A stretch of DNA of 64,000 nucleotides from Deltaproteobacteria bacterium (lineage in GTDB: Bacteria; Desulfobacterota; Binatia; Binatales; Binataceae), in NCBI GenBank assembly GCA_021831785.1, contig JAKBMB010000027.1:1-64000 (forward strand). Direction: 5' to 3'. A program made the translations under genes and the position numbers. The notes below the pieces were generated by a model. The model was not told the DNA's origin. It searched no databases and worked only from the letters and a program-made list of their open reading frames with translations. Below, in pieces: positions 45,406-54,320 of this stretch (the first letter of the stretch is position 1; every line of letters begins with the position of its first letter).

Positions 45406-46506
45406 ATGGAAGGCTATCCGAGCTATAAAGTTGCAATCGCGCACGTCAGTCCGGTGTTTTTGGACACGCCGGCGACCGTGGCCAAGGCGTGCTCGATCAT
45501 CGAAGAAGCGGCGCGCCACGGCGCGCAACTCGTCGCCTTTCCCGAGACCTACGTGCCGGCCTTCCCGCTCTGGTCGGCGCTGCAGGCGCCCATCTACAGC
45601 CACAACTTTTTCCTGCGCCTGGCCCGCAGCGCGCTGCGCATACCGGGGCCGGAGCTTGAACGCGTGGCGCGCATCGCGCGCGGCGCGCAAGTGTTTGTCT
45701 CGCTGGGCATCAACGAGGGCACCGCGGCCAGCGTCGGATGCCTCTGGAACGCCAACGTGTTGATCGGCGACGACGGCGCGATTTTGAACCATCATCGCAA
45801 GCTGGTGCCCACGTTCTACGAAAAGCTGACCTGGGCCAACGGCGACGGCGCCGGTCTGCGGGTTAGCGAAACGCGCCTAGGCCGTGTCGGGATGCTAATC
45901 TGCGGCGAGAACACCAATCCGCTGGCGCGCTACGCTTTGATGGCACAGGGCGAGCAGCTTCATATCGCGAGCTACCCGCCGCTGTGGCCGACCCGCGACC
46001 CGCGCACCGCAGGCGCTAATTACGACCTCGCCGACGCCATCCGCATTCGCGCGGCCGCGCATTCGTTTGAAGCGAAATGCTTTACGCTGGTCGCCGCAGG
46101 TTATCTCGACCCGGCCTCGCGCGAGGTCCTGTTGGCCTGCGGTCCCGAGGCCGGACGCCTCATGGACGAGAGCCCGCGCGGCGCCTCGATGGCGATCGAT
46201 CCGACCGGCAAGCCGCTCGGCGGCGTGATGTGTGAGACCGAGGGCATCCTATACGCCGACATCGACCTCGCCGCCTGCGTCGAGCCCAAGCAATTTCACG
46301 ATATCACCGGCGGCTACAACCGCTTCGACGTTTTCCGCCTCACGGTCAATCGTGCCGCAAATCGGCCGATCAGTTTTGCCGACACGATGCCGGCGGAAGG
46401 CGACGCGGCGGCCTCGTTGGGTTCTCCGGCCGCAGCCTACCGCCGCGACAGCGTGACGCCGGAAGAGCCGCCCGGCGTTCAGGCTAAGCCTCCCTCCGCG
46501 GCTTAG
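45406..46506 (+). CDS. Nitrilase-family carbon-nitrogen hydrolase
   Basis: 366 residues from ATG 45406, with GGAGG upstream; TTG at 45361 would also be in frame. Catalytic triad: Glu in FPETYVPAFP, Lys in HHRKLVPT, Cys in GMLICGENTNPLARY. The CGEN-x-NPL pattern and length fit true nitrilases or cyanide hydratase-like enzymes more than amidases. It starts after the importer genes and probably acts on what they take up: nitrile to acid plus ammonia. The tail of about 40 residues (GDAAASLGSPAAA) is poorly conserved. Confidence 0.9.
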   Translation: MEGYPSYKVAIAHVSPVFLDTPATVAKACSIIEEAARHGAQLVAFPETYVPAFPLWSALQAPIYSHNFFLRLARSALRIPGPELERVARIARGAQVFVSLGINEGTAASVGCLWNANVLIGDDGAILNHHRKLVPTFYEKLTWANGDGAGLRVSETRLGRVGMLICGENTNPLARYALMAQGEQLHIASYPPLWPTRDPRTAGANYDLADAIRIRAAAHSFEAKCFTLVAAGYLDPASREVLLACGPEAGRLMDESPRGASMAIDPTGKPLGGVMCETEGILYADIDLAACVEPKQFHDITGGYNRFDVFRLTVNRAANRPISFADTMPAEGDAAASLGSPAAAYRRDSVTPEEPPGVQAKPPSAA

Positions 46507-46529
46507 CGCCACCGCGCTCCGGTTTTTCT

Positions 46530-46720
46530 ACTCCCTCGCCCGCGAAGCCGGAGAGGGCTGGGGCGGGGGTGCTGAGCCGGGCGCAGAGCACAGCGATTGT
46601 TGTTTCTTAATGGTCCCTCACCCGCCAGCCGCGTGCTGCGCCCGTCGGCTGGCGGCCTCTCCCGACTGGGAGAGACGTTAAGACCGCCGCTAATCCCCGT
46701 CCGCAAGCGGACGGGGCGCA
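46530..46720. repeat. Repeat-rich intergenic region with three hairpins
   Basis: Contains CTCCCTCGCCCGCGAAGC-type sequence followed by GGAGAGGGCTGGGGCGGGGG (a repeat common between genes in many genomes), then GCCAGCCG...CGGCTGGC, and at 46695-46716 CCCCGTCCGC-AA-GCGGACGGGG, a perfect 10-bp inverted repeat. The last may act as a terminator for the nitrilase operon, but no T-run follows. No gene is seen. Confidence 0.6.
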
Positions 46721-46770
46721 AGAATTATTCACCGAACTTTGCACTCGGGAGACTAGCGGAAGTAGCAAGG

Positions 46771-47424
46771 TCACCGTGACTCAGCAACTGGAGCGGGTGA
46801 GGGCAGGCAACTTCCGTCGGTCTCAGCTAATCGACTTTTAGCCTCGCTTTTAGCTTTGCCGCTGGCTTGCTCGGCGGCTTTGCAGTACCATCTGAACGCC
46901 TCGGCTGGATTTTGAGGCGTGCCTTCTCCGCCGCGAAGCATATCCCCGAGCACCACCATCGATGGGACACGACCCTGTTCCGCCGCGGCCATAAAACATC
47001 GGAACGCCTGTTTCGCGTTGACGTCAACGCCCAAGCCTTTCCGGTAAATAACACCCAACAGCTCTTGGGCCAACGGGTTTCCCTGCTTCGCTGACTTCTC
47101 GGACCAGTCACGAGCTTGTGTGTAGTCCTTTGTTGCACCCTTACCAATGAAGTACAGGTAGCCGAGATTGTTCTGCGCCATTGAGTCATCTTTATTCGCG
47201 GCCTTCTCGTACAATTCCTTTGCCCGGTTCGGATCCTCCTCTGTACCCCACCCCCAGAGGTACAGGTCGCCCTCGTCTGTCTGCGCCGACGCATAGTTTT
47301 GCTCGGCCGCTTTTCCGAACAGGTTCCGGGCTTGGTCGTAATCCTGCGGCGCGCCCCCCACGCCGAGCTCGTAGATTTCGCCTAAGGTGTCCTGGCCAAG
47401 CGGACTGCCCTTCGCCGCGGCCAA
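46771..47424 (-). CDS. Sel1-repeat protein, probably truncated at the 5' end
   Basis: 217 residues from the TTG at 47424. At least four Sel1/TPR-like repeats of about 36 residues are visible (LGQDTLGEIYELGVGGAPQD; AQTDEGDLYLWGWGTEEDP; AQNNLGYLYFIGKGATKDY; AQELLGVIYRKGLGVDVN). The frame continues upstream without ATG into a repeat (about 47480-47552), so the original start and any signal peptide are probably lost. Sel1 proteins are usually secreted or periplasmic scaffolds. A protein starting at TTG is possible but less likely than a broken gene. Confidence 0.65.
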   Translation of the reverse strand: MAAAKGSPLGQDTLGEIYELGVGGAPQDYDQARNLFGKAAEQNYASAQTDEGDLYLWGWGTEEDPNRAKELYEKAANKDDSMAQNNLGYLYFIGKGATKDYTQARDWSEKSAKQGNPLAQELLGVIYRKGLGVDVNAKQAFRCFMAAAEQGRVPSMVVLGDMLRGGEGTPQNPAEAFRWYCKAAEQASGKAKSEAKSRLAETDGSCLPSPAPVAESR

Positions 47425-47479
47425 ATCCGAATAATACTTGGCTTGGAACAGGCGGCCCCGAAAACTGCAGAATATAGTG

Positions 47480-47552
47480 ACAGGCAGACTTTCAGCTTGG
47501 CCTTCTACCGTGGGGCAGGCTTTCAGCCTGTCATCTCAGGCTGGAAGCCTGA
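47480..47552. repeat. Inverted GC-rich repeat (CAGGCTTTCAGCCTG type)
   Basis: CAGGCTTTCAGCCTG (47516-47530) and CAGGCTGGAAGCCTG (47537-47551) form nested inverted repeats; a third, imperfect copy (CAGGCAGACTTTCAGCTTGG) begins at 47481. This type of sequence is dispersed in several genomes, from memory. It separates the broken Sel1 gene from the NiCoT gene. Confidence 0.6.
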
Positions 47553-47655
47553 GCCGTCTCATAGGGTCTAAATTTTTGCAATGCTCAATAGCGACTCGAA
47601 AGCGGCTAGCTCCCCACGGCTGCGAAGGCGGAGGGCTGAGGCCTGCTCAGAGGGC

Positions 47656-48846
47656 TTAGTCGGTAGCGCCTTGCGGCGAAGGCTGCTCGAGCGGCTCGCC
47701 TGCTGCGGCGCCTCGGAGGCGCCGATAATGGAGCGCGGCGAGGCACCATACGATAAGCATTGCGCCGACGATGACGAGGCCCAGCGCGGTGAGGCTCAAA
47801 TTTTCGAGGGCGCGCCAGAATGGACCCGTCAAATGCCATCGCAGGCTCAAAAGCTGCAGCCAGTCGATGGCGGCAACGCCCAGGGCGACGCCCGCGGAGA
47901 GCGCAGTGAGCCCCAGATTGAAGGTGACCTTGCGCTTTGCGTCGCCCATGGCCCAATCATAAGCCTTCATCATCAGAACGCCGTCGGCCGTATCGACCAG
48001 GGTCATACCCGCGGTAAACAGCAGCGGCAGAAGCATTGCTACCACCAGGGGTGAGCGGCCATCAGCCGCGGTTTGGGCTGAGATGCCGAATAAAGCGGCC
48101 ACTGTCGCAGTGTCAAATCCGAGCCCAAAAATCATGCCCACAGGCAGCATCTGCCAGCTCGCATCGATTCGACGATAAATAAAGGCGAACAGCCGGCCGC
48201 CCAAACCTGCGGGTCCATGCGCTTGTGCCGAATCGCTCTCGCTGCGCTCTGCGCCGTGGGAACCGCCGGGCGCTGCGGCCGACACGGATTCGGCGCCGCC
48301 TCGGCCGCTCGCCGCGCGGTCCGGGCTATCGCGCAATTGACGCCACAGGCGGCGCGCAATCGCCAGATTGAGCATCCCGATGACGGTCAGAAATCCCGCC
48401 GAGGCGGCGCGGCTTATAAACTCGCCAAGCTGTCTTGTCTCCGACGCATGGTTGAGCGGTCCGCGCACCAGGAGCATCAGCCCCAACGCCAGCATCCAAA
48501 CCGCCGCCGAATGGCCGACGGCAAAGAAAAAGCCGACCGCGACCGGCATCCGACCGTCCTGGCGAAGCTTTCGCGTGACGTTGTCGATGGCCGCTATGTG
48601 ATCGGCATCGAAAGCATGCTGCAGACCGAGCAAGTAGGCCAGTACACCGGTCCATGCCAGCGGCCTCGCTGCGCGCGCCGCGGCCAACAGACCGAGCCAC
48701 GTCAGAAGATTAAACGCGAGCAAGCCCCAGGCCAGGCGCTTGACGCGCCAAGCCGCGGCCGCGATAAGGTCGGCGCCGAGAGTTGCATCTTCGGCGGCCA
48801 GCTTTTGGACCGAGAGATGATGCACGGCGATAAGGGTCTCCACCAC
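47656..48846 (-). CDS. NiCoT-family nickel/cobalt permease
   Basis: 396 residues. The family motif LQHAFDADHIAAIDN lies at about residues 73-88; GLGFDTATVAALFGIS and LLFTAGMTLVDTADGVLM are the other signature segments. About eight helices, with a hydrophilic loop rich in Ser/Gly/His between them (GRGGAESVSAAAPGGSHGAE). It imports Ni2+ or Co2+ with high affinity across the inner membrane. GTG or ATG start at 48846; no nickel enzyme is nearby in the window. Confidence 0.9.
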   Translation of the reverse strand: MVETLIAVHHLSVQKLAAEDATLGADLIAAAAWRVKRLAWGLLAFNLLTWLGLLAAARAARPLAWTGVLAYLLGLQHAFDADHIAAIDNVTRKLRQDGRMPVAVGFFFAVGHSAAVWMLALGLMLLVRGPLNHASETRQLGEFISRAASAGFLTVIGMLNLAIARRLWRQLRDSPDRAASGRGGAESVSAAAPGGSHGAERSESDSAQAHGPAGLGGRLFAFIYRRIDASWQMLPVGMIFGLGFDTATVAALFGISAQTAADGRSPLVVAMLLPLLFTAGMTLVDTADGVLMMKAYDWAMGDAKRKVTFNLGLTALSAGVALGVAAIDWLQLLSLRWHLTGPFWRALENLSLTALGLVIVGAMLIVWCLAALHYRRLRGAAAGEPLEQPSPQGATD

Positions 48847-48885
48847 CGCGGAGAATTGTCATGCCGCACGCGGCGGTCCTAAATG

Positions 48886-49407
48886 TCAGTGCGCCAAAAG
48901 CGCGTACAGAACGCCGCCGATGACGATGAGCACCCCGGGATTGACGTGTCGCCACATCAGAATGCTGAGCGTGCTGGCGGCGATCAGCAGCGCCACTAGG
49001 TTGTGGATGGAAAGCACAGCGATGGCGTAGGTCCCGGAGAGCATCAGCCCGATGATCACCGGGGCCATCCCATAATGGATTGAGGCGCGCCAGGGCGAGT
49101 CGCGGTAGCGCTCCCAGAGCCGGTTTGCAAACAACGTAATGATGCAGTCGGGCAAAAAGAAGGCGAGCCCTACGGCCAACGCGCCCAATGCTCCCTTGAG
49201 CCGATAGCCGATGACCAGGACCATCAACATGTTCGGGCCCGGCGCCACCTGGCCGATGCTATAGATGTCGCGGAACTGGCGGTCGGTGAGCCAATGGAAG
49301 CGCTCGACCGTCAGGTATTGCATCTCCGGCAAGATCGGCGTGCCGCCGCCGATCGCAAGAACCGACAGCAACGCGAACACTCCGACCATGTCCACCAATC
49401 GATTCAT
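48886..49407 (-). CDS. Chromate transporter half (ChrA, second domain)
   Basis: 173 residues from ATG 49407 (MNRLVDMVGVFALLSVLAIG). GGGTPILPEMQYLTVERFHWLTDRQFRDIY, then QVAPGPNMLMVLVIGYRL, match the CHR domain. It is the second of a pair of single-domain ChrA proteins (48886 and 49419), which act as a two-subunit permease exporting chromate or a related anion. The pair lies 11 bases apart. Confidence 0.85.
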   Translation of the reverse strand: MNRLVDMVGVFALLSVLAIGGGTPILPEMQYLTVERFHWLTDRQFRDIYSIGQVAPGPNMLMVLVIGYRLKGALGALAVGLAFFLPDCIITLFANRLWERYRDSPWRASIHYGMAPVIIGLMLSGTYAIAVLSIHNLVALLIAASTLSILMWRHVNPGVLIVIGGVLYALLAH

Positions 49408-49418
49408 CAAGCTCCTTC

Positions 49419-50063
49419 TCAGTGGCGGAACCAGCCGCGCCGCAAGTCGCGCCGAAAATGGGGCACCCCAGGGTTGACCCGGCCCACGATTGGCCGATAC
49501 AGCCATATCGCGATCGGAGCGATCAGCAGCAGGGCCAGCGGCAGAGAAAGATGGAGCACGCTCACCGCGACAAACGTCAGCGCGATAAGCGTGATATCGA
49601 TCAGCCGGCGGAATTGGTAATGGCCGAGCTGCACGGTGAGGGCCACCAGGAGACCCACCGCCGCCGCCGCCACGCCGGTCAGAAAGTAGCCGACGACCTG
49701 AAAGTGGAGCTCTCCCTGCCATAACACCGCCAAGGCCAGCACCACTATCGTGCCCGGCAAGGTCATGCCGACGACGGCCAGCGCCGCACCCAGCGCGCCG
49801 CGCATGCGGTCGCCGATGATCACGCTTAGGTTTATGGCGTTAAGGCCGGGCAGGGTCTCGCTGACCTCGAGCGCGTCGAGAAACTCCTCGTCCTCCATCC
49901 AGTGTTGTCCCCGCACCAGGTACTCGCGCATGTAAGCGACGACACCGCCGCCAAAGCTTATCGCTCCGAGCGTTAAAAAGATGCGAAAAAGACCGCGAAG
50001 GCTTATTTGCGGCCGGGCCGGCGGCTCACTCTTTATTTCTGACGACGGCTTTTCCAAGTCCAT
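49419..50063 (-). CDS. Chromate transporter half (ChrA, first domain)
   Basis: 214 residues from ATG 50063 (MDLEKPSSEIKSEPPARPQI). Gene product has LGAISFGGGVVAYMREYLV and FLDALEVSETLPGLNAINLSVIIGD, the first CHR-domain motifs, and about six helices. The 5' end overlaps the 3' end of the unknown gene at 50026-50913 by about 38 bases, so translation may be coupled. Together with the next gene it makes one full ChrA. Confidence 0.85.
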   Translation of the reverse strand: MDLEKPSSEIKSEPPARPQISLRGLFRIFLTLGAISFGGGVVAYMREYLVRGQHWMEDEEFLDALEVSETLPGLNAINLSVIIGDRMRGALGAALAVVGMTLPGTIVVLALAVLWQGELHFQVVGYFLTGVAAAAVGLLVALTVQLGHYQFRRLIDITLIALTFVAVSVLHLSLPLALLLIAPIAIWLYRPIVGRVNPGVPHFRRDLRRGWFRH

Positions 50064-50913
50064 AAACCAGTGCGGTTTTAGTGGCGCCCATTTGGACCCA
50101 GTCCTCGGCGTTAAGCTGGAACTGATGGTAAAACGACTCGGCAAGAGCCCAAACCTTTTTCGGCACCACTTCGGGGCGCTCGAAGTGAAGCTGAAAGGCA
50201 AATTCGCCGGTCAACGGCTGGCGCGTGGCGTGATTGCGCCAGATGGCCACGTTGGCCTTCGCCGTCATCTTGCCGGAGAAATCGATCTCGCCGAGCTGCA
50301 CCAACTCTTCGTCGATCACGAGGCCGTTGACCACAACCATCACCGCCTTAGGGTTGGCGCCCAAGCCCCGCAGAGCGGGAAACACCTGAGAAATAATTTC
50401 GAAACGCTGCATCAGGACCAGGTTGGGGCTGTCAAGCTCGCAATTATGCGAGAACACGCTGCGGTGCGCACCAAGCTTATCTCGCCCCGGAAGCAGCTCC
50501 TCCTTAAACTTGATCGTATACACGCACGGCAACAGCGGGCGCACGTCAACCGCGGCGGCCAGCTCTTTGTCCGGATGGCGAAACTTGAGCACCATCTCGT
50601 AGCGATACTCGGGCGTACCGCGTTTGATCGGCGTGCGCGTGCGCAGGATAAAGCCGTTGTTATAGAGGCGAAAGTGCGGCGTGTCGTAAAAGAGCACCTC
50701 GCGCACTTGAACCTTGCCGAGATCTTCCGGTTTCGAAAGCTTGGCGCCGAGCGCTTTGGCTGTGCGGCGAGCCACCTTCCAGAAGTCGCGATACGAGTGC
50801 TGCTTAAGGAAGCGCTCGGGCTTTACTAAAATCTTAAATTCGCGGTATTGAAGCGGATGGACTACGCTCGCCAGGGAGCCGATAAGCCTTCGCTGGGTTG
50901 CGGCTACAGCCAT
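50026..50913 (-). CDS. Unknown protein, possibly CYTH-like
   Basis: 295 residues. No firm family. The order of alternating charged strands (YREFKILVKPERF; YEMVLKFRHPDKELAAAVDVRPLL; TIKFKEELLPGRDK) with many Lys/Arg and Glu resembles the CYTH/triphosphate tunnel fold, but this is a structural guess. No signal peptide or membrane helix. It overlaps the first ChrA gene and may be its operon partner. Confidence 0.75.
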   Translation of the reverse strand: MAVAATQRRLIGSLASVVHPLQYREFKILVKPERFLKQHSYRDFWKVARRTAKALGAKLSKPEDLGKVQVREVLFYDTPHFRLYNNGFILRTRTPIKRGTPEYRYEMVLKFRHPDKELAAAVDVRPLLPCVYTIKFKEELLPGRDKLGAHRSVFSHNCELDSPNLVLMQRFEIISQVFPALRGLGANPKAVMVVVNGLVIDEELVQLGEIDFSGKMTAKANVAIWRNHATRQPLTGEFAFQLHFERPEVVPKKVWALAESFYHQFQLNAEDWVQMGATKTALVYGLGKAVVRNKE

Positions 50914-51126
50914 CTGGTACTACCTTTGTTACCTTTGGAGCATTGACGTATCATTCCGCTAGCGCCGCGTCAATTATCGGCGCTTAGCGTCAGGACGCGC
51001 CGGCTGGGGCCTTGGAGGCTCGGTCGGGCCCGCGCGAGCCGGGAACCACAGCGAACACGCCCACTCGATTCTATTCCTCGCGCGCGCACATTGCGCAGCG
51101 CAGCCTCCCCGCAAAGGGCGCATCAC

Positions 51127-52263
51127 ATGGATACCTATGATTTTATCGTAGTCGGCGGCGGAATCGCTGGAGCATCCGCCGGCTTTGCGCTGGCCGAGCA
51201 CGGCGCCGTCGCGGTGCTCGAGCGCGAAGAGCAGGTCGGCTATCACGCCACCGGAAGGTCTGCGGCGCTTTTCACAGCGGCAAACAGCGCGCTTACGGTG
51301 CGCGGCCTGACACTGGCCAGCAAGGATTTTCTTGTGAACCCTCCTGCCGGCTTCAGCGGCACGCCTTTGCTCCAGCCGCGCGGCGCCTTGTTTATCGGAC
51401 GGCCCGACCAACAGGGCCTGCTCGATGAGCTTATCGCGCGGACCAGCGCGCTCGCCCACGCGTTTCATCGCATCGACACCGCGCAGGCGAAGGCGATGGT
51501 GCCGGTGCTGCGCGAAGAATACGTGGCCGGCGCCGTATACGAGCCCCACAGCATGGGTATCGAGGTTCATGCGCTGCACCAGGGGTTCTTGCGCGGAATC
51601 AAGCGGCACGGCGGCGCGGTTTTTACCGGCGCCGAGGTTAGGCTGCTAAAACGCGAGAGCCGCCGATGGTTGGCGCGAACCGCCACGCGGAGCTTCGCCG
51701 CGCCGGTCGTGATAAATGCCGGCGGCGCGTGGGCCGACCGGATCGCGGCGATAGCAGAGCTTCGGCCGGTGAATTTACAGCCGATGCGCCGCACTGTAGT
51801 CCTGTTCGATCCGCCGCCCACAGCGGACCCGCGGGGTTGGCCCGCCGTGCTCGACATCGGGGAACAATTCTATTTCAAACCCGAAAGCGGAAAAATTCTC
51901 GCCTCTCCGGCCGACGAGACGCCGATGGAGCCGTGCGACGCCTACGCTGACGAGCTTGACATCGCGCTCGCGATTGACCGGATCAACGCTGCCGCCGACC
52001 TGCCCGTGCGTCATATCACAAAGCGATGGGCGGGACTGCGCACGTTCGCGCCCGACCGGCTTCCGGTGGTCGGTTACGATCCGGAGGTGGAAGGCTTTTT
52101 CTGGTTCGCCGGACAGGGCGGTTTCGGCATCCATACCTCTGCGGCGATGGGGCGCTTGTGCGCAAGCCTCGTGCTTGGGCGCGGAATGCCGTCCGGTCTC
52201 GCCGCGCTCGGGCTGAGCGAAGCCCAGTTGTCGCCGGCTCGGTTCAAGAGCCGCCCGCAATGA
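51127..52263 (+). CDS. FAD-dependent oxidoreductase, DAO family
   Basis: 378 residues from ATG 51127 (MDTYDFIVVGGGIAGASAGF), the FAD-binding GxGxxG motif. Later segments INAGGAWADRIAAI and KRWAGLRTFAPDRLPVVGYDP with GGFGIHTSAAMGRL are typical of glycine/D-amino acid oxidases and dehydrogenases. Substrate unclear. The gene stands alone on the plus strand with no related neighbours; the preceding ATG-free 200 bases show no repeats. Confidence 0.9.
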   Translation: MDTYDFIVVGGGIAGASAGFALAEHGAVAVLEREEQVGYHATGRSAALFTAANSALTVRGLTLASKDFLVNPPAGFSGTPLLQPRGALFIGRPDQQGLLDELIARTSALAHAFHRIDTAQAKAMVPVLREEYVAGAVYEPHSMGIEVHALHQGFLRGIKRHGGAVFTGAEVRLLKRESRRWLARTATRSFAAPVVINAGGAWADRIAAIAELRPVNLQPMRRTVVLFDPPPTADPRGWPAVLDIGEQFYFKPESGKILASPADETPMEPCDAYADELDIALAIDRINAAADLPVRHITKRWAGLRTFAPDRLPVVGYDPEVEGFFWFAGQGGFGIHTSAAMGRLCASLVLGRGMPSGLAALGLSEAQLSPARFKSRPQ

Positions 52264-52518
52264 GCGTCGTTACGCCTGGCCGACCGGCGGGAGACGGCTA
52301 TCACATTATCCGGGCGTGGGCGAGCACCTTCTGACGAGCACCTGCTATCGGGGCCTCGTCACGCGCGCGATTTTGCGATGAATGCTTTCTCCCCTTGCCG
52401 CGGTGAACTTTCCGCTTGAGTGCGGCGATTGTTGCGCACGCTGCCCCAAGGCGCGTTTATTTCAAGCGGCTTCGCGGACTCGTGGCGCCCGGGCACGATT
52501 TAGAGCAAGCTTAGAGCT

Positions 52519-52956
52519 ATGGCGGAAGCCCGGTTCTGGATCGGAATTCACGGTGTAGTCACCGACGGCCCCAAGCTGCTGGTGCTTCGAAGGTGCGCAG
52601 GGATGGCCTATAAGCCGGGCCATTGGGACCTGCCCGGAGGACATCTGGCGCTGAGCGAGAGTTTCGAACAATGCCTGATGCGCGAGGTGGAGGAAGAAAC
52701 CGGACTCCAGGTCGAGGTCGGCCGTCTGCTGGGCCTGATCAGGCGGCCTTCGGAGCCGTTCGTTCAGGCTCTGTACTCGTGCAAGCCGGCCTCGACGACA
52801 TCGGTGCTGCGCATCCGGCTCAGACCGGATGAACACGCCGAAGCGCGCTGGGTCGCCGTCAAGGAAATACGGGCTATAGGCCCGCTCATCCCGTACCTCG
52901 AGCAGCTCGTGCACTGCGGTCTGCTCGAGGAAGCGACGAAGTCCGCCGCCGGCTAG
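52519..52956 (+). CDS. Nudix hydrolase
   Basis: 145 residues. Nudix box GGHLALSESFEQCLMREVEEETGL (GX5EX7REUXEEXGU) is intact at about 43-65; the flanking WDLPG is typical. It hydrolyses nucleoside diphosphate derivatives; substrate unknown. The 3' end overlaps the stop of the opposite-strand glycosylase by four bases. Confidence 0.9.
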   Translation: MAEARFWIGIHGVVTDGPKLLVLRRCAGMAYKPGHWDLPGGHLALSESFEQCLMREVEEETGLQVEVGRLLGLIRRPSEPFVQALYSCKPASTTSVLRIRLRPDEHAEARWVAVKEIRAIGPLIPYLEQLVHCGLLEEATKSAAG

Positions 52957-53963
52957 CTCACCCAACCCTTTTCGCTGAGACTTGCGAGTATCAGGTGAAG
53001 GTAGATTAGGCCTTGGTAGGGCGACCAGCGCTTCACGACGCGACGGGTCGCCTGATAGTCGGCTTTGTCGGGCAGCTTCATCCAGCGAAAGAGCTTTTTC
53101 CGGCCGGAAATATCGTCGGCCGGGAAGACGTTGAGCCGCCCTAGTCCGCGCAAAAGCGCATACTCGGCGCTCCAGCGTCCGACGCCGCGCAGCCGCGACA
53201 GATCGCTCGATGCCGCCTCGTCGGTCAACGCGCTTAAGCCGTGAAAGCAGGCTGGGTCGCGCGCTAACAATTCGGCCAGTTTTGAGAGGGCTACCGCTTT
53301 CTGGCGGCTGAGTCCGACCGCCTTGAGCGATTCCGGCGCGACCTCCGCCAGGTCCTGCGGCCGTATGAAACCCCAAGCCCGGGCGCTTGCGCCGCTAAAG
53401 CCAGGGCCCCAGTTGGCGCAAAGCCGGTTCAGCAGCGCAATGCCGAGCGTCAGCGTTATCTGCTGGCAGGCGATCGCGTTGACCAACGTTTCGAACAAGG
53501 TGGGAAAACGCGGCGGTCGAAAACCTACGAAGCGAGCGGCAAGCTCTTCAAGCAGGGCGTCGGTATGCGCGAGCTCATAAAAAGGAGTGAGGTCGAGCTC
53601 CAACCCCAGCATCAGGCGCAAAACGCGCGCGACCTCTTCCTCTTCGCGCGGCTCGATGCGCGAAGCGCTCGTCACGGCGACCTCAAGCTCAGGTTTTTTC
53701 GGCGGCCCGACCTGACAAACCGCGATCTCGAACGGCGCATTGCCCAGCGCCAAGACACGCCGATACGTTGTGCCATCCCAGCGATCAACCGCATTGTGGG
53801 GACGCCGGCGCAACAGCCAAACCGTGAGGTCAAGCCGAAACGGCGGACGCACGCTCAGGCGAAAAACCCTCTGCCGCACCGGCGCATAGAGAATCGGCGG
53901 GTTCAACAGCACCGCGCGCCGGGAGCGCTGCGAATGGCGATCAAGTTCGCTGTGCGGTTTCAC
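52953..53963 (-). CDS. DNA-3-methyladenine glycosylase, AlkA-like
   Basis: 336 residues. The HhH-GPD fold is visible: RLRGVGRWSAEYALLRGLGR, with catalytic Asp in NVFPADDISGRKKLF, and TLVNAIACQQITLTLGIALL in the middle. The N-terminal part is a non-catalytic AlkA-type domain (about residues 1-130). It excises alkylated bases. Size is larger than many AlkA proteins because of the N-terminal extension of about 30 residues (SELDRHSQRSRRAVLLNPP). Confidence 0.87.
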   Translation of the reverse strand: MKPHSELDRHSQRSRRAVLLNPPILYAPVRQRVFRLSVRPPFRLDLTVWLLRRRPHNAVDRWDGTTYRRVLALGNAPFEIAVCQVGPPKKPELEVAVTSASRIEPREEEEVARVLRLMLGLELDLTPFYELAHTDALLEELAARFVGFRPPRFPTLFETLVNAIACQQITLTLGIALLNRLCANWGPGFSGASARAWGFIRPQDLAEVAPESLKAVGLSRQKAVALSKLAELLARDPACFHGLSALTDEAASSDLSRLRGVGRWSAEYALLRGLGRLNVFPADDISGRKKLFRWMKLPDKADYQATRRVVKRWSPYQGLIYLHLILASLSEKGWVS

Positions 53964-54045
53964 CAGAAATCCGTATCAGATAAATCGGTCTCCGGCGCAA
54001 CGGGTAGAAATCAGCCCGCGCGCGATTGCCGCAGTCGCGATAACC

Positions 54046-54103
54046 TGGTGCGAGAGGGGGGACTTGAACCCCCACGCCTTGCGGCACCGGATCCTAAGTC
54101 CTT
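54046..54103 (-). tRNA. 3' fragment of tRNA-Leu (TAG anticodon), probable integration scar
   Basis: On the minus strand the sequence runs through an anticodon loop CTTAGGA (anticodon TAG), a long Leu-type variable arm (TGCCGCAAGGCGT), a T-arm GGGGGTTCAAGTCCCCC, then CTCTCGC, A, CCA. The matching 5' acceptor strand GCGAGAG, D-arm and half of the anticodon stem are absent upstream. Such 3' tRNA pieces are what integrase-type elements leave or carry at their attachment sites. It is therefore unlikely to be a working tRNA. Confidence 0.75.
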
Positions 54104-54206
54104 AACCTGATGTTTTCCGAGATCAGCTCATGTCATATAACGCAGGAAATATAAGGGTTTCTGGCCAACCGACATCATCTCATATCCTGTGGATAAATCC
54201 GGAAAT

Positions 54207-54224
54207 GGGCACTAAGTGGGCACT
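54207..54224. repeat. Direct repeat GGGCACT-AAGT-GGGCACT beside the tRNA fragment
   Basis: GGGCACT occurs twice, separated by AAGT, 104 bases beyond the tRNA fragment. Short direct repeats in this position are common near attachment sites of tRNA-targeted elements, often next to the integrase gene. The surrounding 54104-54320 is otherwise non-coding and contains A/T-rich sequence; I find no integrase frame. Confidence 0.4.
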
Positions 54225-54320
54225 GAGCGCACTCATTTTTCGAGCGCCCGTACATCCAGAGATATTGACGAATGGATGGATAAACGTACATACTTAACGA
54301 GCCCAGCGGCTGAGACCTAA

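Noticed and set aside
54046-54120. Complete tRNA-Leu gene
   Set aside because: No 5' acceptor strand GCGAGAG or D-arm was found upstream on the minus strand; only the 3' part is present.
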